Origin: an uncultured Christensenella sp.
GTDB taxonomy: Bacteria; Bacillota; Clostridia; Christensenellales; Borkfalkiaceae
Length of the DNA stretch: 64,000 nucleotides
Assembly: GCA_910578195.1 (NCBI GenBank)
Contig: CAJTOY010000002.1
Coordinates: 134,272-198,271 of the forward strand
Direction of reading: 5' to 3'
Shown here in pieces: positions 60,652 to 64,000 of the stretch; position 1 is the stretch's first letter, and every line of letters begins with the position of its first letter. Made by a program: the position numbers and the translations under genes. The notes under the pieces were generated by a model. It was not told where the DNA came from. It worked only from the letters and a program-made list of their open reading frames with translations, and ran no database searches.

Positions 60652-62589
60652 TTATGAAATAATTTTTTTGAACTCCGCTTCGTCAATGATTTTAATGCCG
60701 AGCTTTTTCGCCTTGTCGAGCTTGGAACCCGCCGCCTCGCCCGCGACCACGAGCGTGGTTTTCGCGGTTACCGAGCTTTGGCATTCGCCGCCCCGCTCCT
60801 CGATAAGCTTTTGCGCCTCGCTGCGCTTAAAGCTTTCAAGCGTGCCCGTAAGCACTACGAACTGCCCCGACAGCGCGCCCTCCGCCTTCTTTTTCGGGGC
60901 GGACGGACTCACGCCCGCGGCGAACAGTCTTTCGATTTCGGTGGTGTTTTCGGGGTCTTGGAACCATTCGACGATTGCGTTCGCCGTGATTGCGCCGATA
61001 TTTTCGAGTTCGGAAAGCTCCTCCGCGGTCGCCGCGGAAAGCAAATTAATGTCGGCGTACACCTTCGACAAGTCCTTCGCCGCGACCTTGCCCACGCCGT
61101 CTATGCCGAGCGCGAACAAAAATCTCTCTTGCGGGACGGTCTTGCTTTTTTCGATTGCCGCCAGCAAATTTTTTATTTTCTTGTCCTTGAACCCGTCAAG
61201 CTTCATTAAGTCTGACGGCGTCAGAGAATACAGCGCCGAACAGTCTGTAATGCCGAGCGTGTCGTAAAGCTGCCCCGCCGTCATTTCGGACAGCCCCTCG
61301 ATATCCATCGCGCCCTTTTGCGCGAAGTGCTCGAACTTGCCCACAATGCGCGGGCGGCACTTCTTGTTCGGGCAGAAAATATTCGCGCCCTCCTCGACGA
61401 CTTCGCTGTTGCAGTACGGACAAAACGCGGGCTTTTCGACGGGCACGCTGCCTTCGGCGTGCCCGATTGCGCCTAAAATTTCGGGAATAACCTCGTTCGA
61501 GCGGCGGATAAGCACCTTGCTTCCCACCTTGACGTCCTTTCTCAAAACGTCGCCGAAGTTGTTCAGCGTCGCCTTTCTGACAGTCGCCCCGCCGAGGTCG
61601 ACGGGCTCGACCAGCGCAAGCGGAGTTAGCTTGCCCGTTCTGCCGACTTGCCAGATAACCTCTTTGACGGTAGTAACGCTTTCCTCGGCTTCGAACTTGT
61701 AAGCCATCGCCCAGCGCGGGAATTTGTCGGTGTAACCCATGCCCTCGCGGGCTTCGCAGTCGTTCAGCTTGATAACCGCGCCGTCGGTCAACACGTCGAT
61801 ATTTTTTCTCTCTACCTCTATTTCGGAAATTGCCGCCTTGACTTCCTCCGCGCTTTTGCAAACGCGCAGGAAGGGATATACCTTGAAGCCGTTTTCCTTT
61901 AAAAACCCGAAGTGCTGTTCCTGCGTTTTTAAAATATCCGAGTCGATATAATTAATGTTGTAAAAGAGAATTTCGGGCTTCCTTTCGGCGGTTATGCGCG
62001 GGTCTAAATTGCGTATCGCGCCCGCCGCGGCGTTGCGCGCGTTTTTAAGCTGTTCCTTCGCGGTCTTGTTGTACTCTTCGAGCACGCTCAAACGTATTAC
62101 CGCCTCGCCCTGCGCCTCGAACAGCCCCTTATATTTGACCGTCAGCGGGAAACTCTTTATTGTCAGACACTGCGCCGTCACGTCCTCGCCCTCGACGCCG
62201 TTGCCGCGCGTCGTTGCGCGCACGAAGCGACCGTTGTCGTAGGTCAAGCACATAGTCAGCCCGTCGAACTTGTATTCGACGGTATACTCGGGGTTTTCCA
62301 CGACCTTGTTGACGCGCGTGAAAAACGCGTCGAGCTCGTCGTCCGACACCGATTTGTCGAGGCTGTAAAGCCTTGCGACGTGCGCGTGGCGCTTGAAGCC
62401 CTTTATCGGCTCGCCGCCGACCCTCTTCGTCGGGCTGTCGAACTCGACCTCGCCCGTCTCCTCTTCGAGACGTTTAAGCTCGTCGTAAAGTCTGTCGTAC
62501 TCTCTGTCGTCAACCGACGGATTGTCGAGAACGTAATATTCGTACGCCCATTTATTGAGCGTGTCTATAAGCTCGCGAATTCTGCTCAT
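60652..62589 (-). CDS. ligA: NAD-dependent DNA ligase LigA
   Basis: 645 residues. Ia domain, adenylation lysine K107 in EYKFDG (KxDG motif), OB-fold, four-cysteine zinc finger (CPYCNSEV...FCPNKKC), helix-hairpin-helix repeats and a C-terminal BRCT domain (GQFVVLTGTLESFKRSEAQKLIEERGG). It seals nicks in replication and repair. Overlaps pcrA by 4 bases, the usual pcrA-ligA pair. Confidence 0.97.
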   Translation of the reverse strand: MSRIRELIDTLNKWAYEYYVLDNPSVDDREYDRLYDELKRLEEETGEVEFDSPTKRVGGEPIKGFKRHAHVARLYSLDKSVSDDELDAFFTRVNKVVENPEYTVEYKFDGLTMCLTYDNGRFVRATTRGNGVEGEDVTAQCLTIKSFPLTVKYKGLFEAQGEAVIRLSVLEEYNKTAKEQLKNARNAAAGAIRNLDPRITAERKPEILFYNINYIDSDILKTQEQHFGFLKENGFKVYPFLRVCKSAEEVKAAISEIEVERKNIDVLTDGAVIKLNDCEAREGMGYTDKFPRWAMAYKFEAEESVTTVKEVIWQVGRTGKLTPLALVEPVDLGGATVRKATLNNFGDVLRKDVKVGSKVLIRRSNEVIPEILGAIGHAEGSVPVEKPAFCPYCNSEVVEEGANIFCPNKKCRPRIVGKFEHFAQKGAMDIEGLSEMTAGQLYDTLGITDCSALYSLTPSDLMKLDGFKDKKIKNLLAAIEKSKTVPQERFLFALGIDGVGKVAAKDLSKVYADINLLSAATAEELSELENIGAITANAIVEWFQDPENTTEIERLFAAGVSPSAPKKKAEGALSGQFVVLTGTLESFKRSEAQKLIEERGGECQSSVTAKTTLVVAGEAAGSKLDKAKKLGIKIIDEAEFKKIIS

Positions 62590-64000
62590 ATTATCTCCAA
62601 AGGTGCGATTGATGCCGATAATTCCTTTATGCCCTGCCCGTCGAACGCAACGTTCAACACCGTTCCGCCGTTCTTGACGGCGACAATCATGCCCGCGCCG
62701 AACTTTGCGTGGCGCACGCGCTGCCCCACAGCGTAGCTGCCCGCGTTCGCCTTTTTCGGCGGGGTGTAAGCGGGCTTGAAAGAAACGTTACTCTTGGGCG
62801 CGATATCGCTTTCGTAACCGTCCGAATAAATCGCCCTGTTGTATGCGGGGCGCTCGTGTACGTAATTCGTCTTTATCCCAAGCTCGTCAGAAAGCTCGGT
62901 GATAAACTTCGACGGGCGCGATATATCTCGGCGTCCGTACAGATAGCGCGATTTCGAGCGCGTGAGGTAAAGCCTCTTTTCCGCGCGGGTTATCGCAACG
63001 TACATAAGCCGCCTTTCCTCTTCCAGCCCCTGCCCCTCGCCCTCGGCGCGCGAGGAGGGCATAATCCCCTCTTCCAGCCCGCAAATAAACACGTTGGGGA
63101 ATTCCAGCCCTTTGACCGCGTGTATGGTCGCAATCGTGACGTAGTCCGACTCGTCCATATCGTCCAAATCGGAGGACAGCGTGACCTGATTCAGATACTC
63201 GTCGAGCGTGGCTTGCGGGTTCAGCCTTGTAAAATCGTCCACCGACGCGATAAATTCGTCGAGGTTGGCAAGCTTACCGTCCCCCTCGTCGGTACCGTCG
63301 TCATACGCGGAGCGCAAATCGGTCAAATTAATTACGTTACGCACAAGCTGCCCCACGGGCTCGGTCTGCGCCGAAATTATAAAGCTTTTGATTAACTGGG
63401 CAAAATCGCTCAATTTGTCTTTCGTCCCGCGGGGAAGCGCAAGCATTTCGCAATCGACGCACGCGTCGTACAGCGACAGCCCCGTAGACTGCGCGTAATC
63501 GTACATAGTCTGAACGGTCTTGCCGCCTATGCCGCGCTTGGGCACGTTTATAATGCGCTCCGCCGCTTCGCTGTCGAACGGGTTTGAAATTAGCCGCAAA
63601 TACGCAAGCACGTCTTTAATCTCCCTGCGCTCGAAGAAGCGGAAGCCGCCGAAAACCTTGTAAGGTATGCCGTATTTCGTAAACTCTTGCTCGTACGAGC
63701 GGGTGAGCGCGTTTATGCGCATTAATACCGCGAAGTCGGAATATTTTCCGCCGCTTAAAACATGGTTTTTTATAATGCGGGCCGCATATAACGCCTCGCC
63801 CGCCTCCTCGTCGGCTTGGAAATAAGCGGGCTTTTCGCCGTCCTCGGCTTCCGTCCAGAGGGTCTTGCCGCGGCGGGCAACGTTCCTCTTTATTATGGAG
63901 TTTGCAAGATTTAAAATGCTTTTCGTCGAACGGTAGTTGCGTTCGAGCTTGAAAACCTTCGCGTCCGGAAAATCCTTGTCGAACGCAAGAATATTCTTTA
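62586..64000 (-). CDS. pcrA: ATP-dependent DNA helicase PcrA/UvrD (5' end outside window)
   Basis: The frame is open to 64000 and continues beyond; about 471 residues are visible. It contains helicase motif IV (KVFKLERNYRSTKSILNLANSII), GGFRFFERREIKDVLAYLRLI, motif V TIHAVKGLEFPNVFICGLEEGIMPSSRA, motif VI EEERRLMYVAITRAEKRLYLT, and the C-terminal Tudor-like PcrA tail (VGQRVRHAKFGAGMIVAVKNGG). The first ATG inside the window (63722) is internal, not the start. Confidence 0.96.
   Translation of the reverse strand, partial: KNILAFDKDFPDAKVFKLERNYRSTKSILNLANSIIKRNVARRGKTLWTEAEDGEKPAYFQADEEAGEALYAARIIKNHVLSGGKYSDFAVLMRINALTRSYEQEFTKYGIPYKVFGGFRFFERREIKDVLAYLRLISNPFDSEAAERIINVPKRGIGGKTVQTMYDYAQSTGLSLYDACVDCEMLALPRGTKDKLSDFAQLIKSFIISAQTEPVGQLVRNVINLTDLRSAYDDGTDEGDGKLANLDEFIASVDDFTRLNPQATLDEYLNQVTLSSDLDDMDESDYVTIATIHAVKGLEFPNVFICGLEEGIMPSSRAEGEGQGLEEERRLMYVAITRAEKRLYLTRSKSRYLYGRRDISRPSKFITELSDELGIKTNYVHERPAYNRAIYSDGYESDIAPKSNVSFKPAYTPPKKANAGSYAVGQRVRHAKFGAGMIVAVKNGGTVLNVAFDGQGIKELSASIAPLEII

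Noticed and set aside
1..64000. CRISPR arrays
   Set aside because: No regularly spaced short direct repeats with unique spacers are present; the repeats seen are dispersed or tandem-domain repeats.

Overview
The window reads as chromosomal DNA of an anaerobic, low-to-mid GC Bacillota, most likely an uncultured gut Clostridia (Christensenellales-like; the exact lineage is inference). Supporting signs are a group B [FeFe] hydrogenase, two rubrerythrins with a PerR regulator, an Ile T-box leader, XRE and WYL regulators, Gram-positive style ABC exporters, consensus sigma-A promoters and an Fst-like type I toxin locus. Nearly everything is on the minus strand. The exceptions are a WYL regulator, a rubrerythrin with two microproteins, a small XRE gene, the type I toxin and dnaA-mnmG.

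Layout. 1-5000: AT-rich accessory DNA with a complete Rhs/YD-repeat polymorphic toxin (1096-4785), a candidate immunity gene (518-1096) and, beyond their terminator, a truncated orphan Rhs C-terminal cassette (507 to <1). 5000-12500: WYL regulator, then a leftward operon mgtC-like, prmA, rsmE, mtaB, prsW-like, HIT, aldose epimerase-like. 12500-16100: TrxB-like oxidoreductase, [FeFe] hydrogenase, and a perR-rubrerythrin operon with a near-ideal promoter and a 23-bp palindromic Per box. 16100-24100: FtsX-type ABC exporter, tRNA-Leu(UAG) with an att-like 21-bp duplication of its 3' end, a heterodimeric ABC exporter, and a second rubrerythrin followed by two overlapping microproteins. 24100-31100: an XRE gene with twin palindromic operators, then plsX-rnc-smc-ftsY. 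31150-32180: a small accessory island (DUF6809-like gene, XRE, type I toxin-antitoxin). 32180-49900: VanW protein, recF, divergent dnaA-mnmG, HEAT and TPR proteins, hslO, a methyltransferase, a membrane protein, ileS with T-box, YugP-type peptidase, tsaD. 49900-64000: prfB, secA, adenine deaminase and purine permease, a CadC-like repressor with a Zn/Cd P-type ATPase, ligA and a truncated pcrA.

The most interesting find is a family of about 176-nt intergenic elements, three copies in the window (24557-24734, 25654-25829, 47397-47571). The copies differ in sequence, but aligned stem-loops keep their pairing through compensatory changes. The last hairpin has the same single-base bulge in all three. 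Two copies sit directly behind the stop codons of ftsY and smc. The third lies between the ileS promoter and its T-box, in the opposite orientation relative to transcription. I do not recognise this element as any named family.

Other noteworthy loci are the type I toxin-antitoxin with convergent consensus promoters, the PerR regulatory region, the cysteine-rich microprotein translationally coupled to rubrerythrin, and the orphan Rhs cassette. All calls are from reading the sequence; no database search was run.
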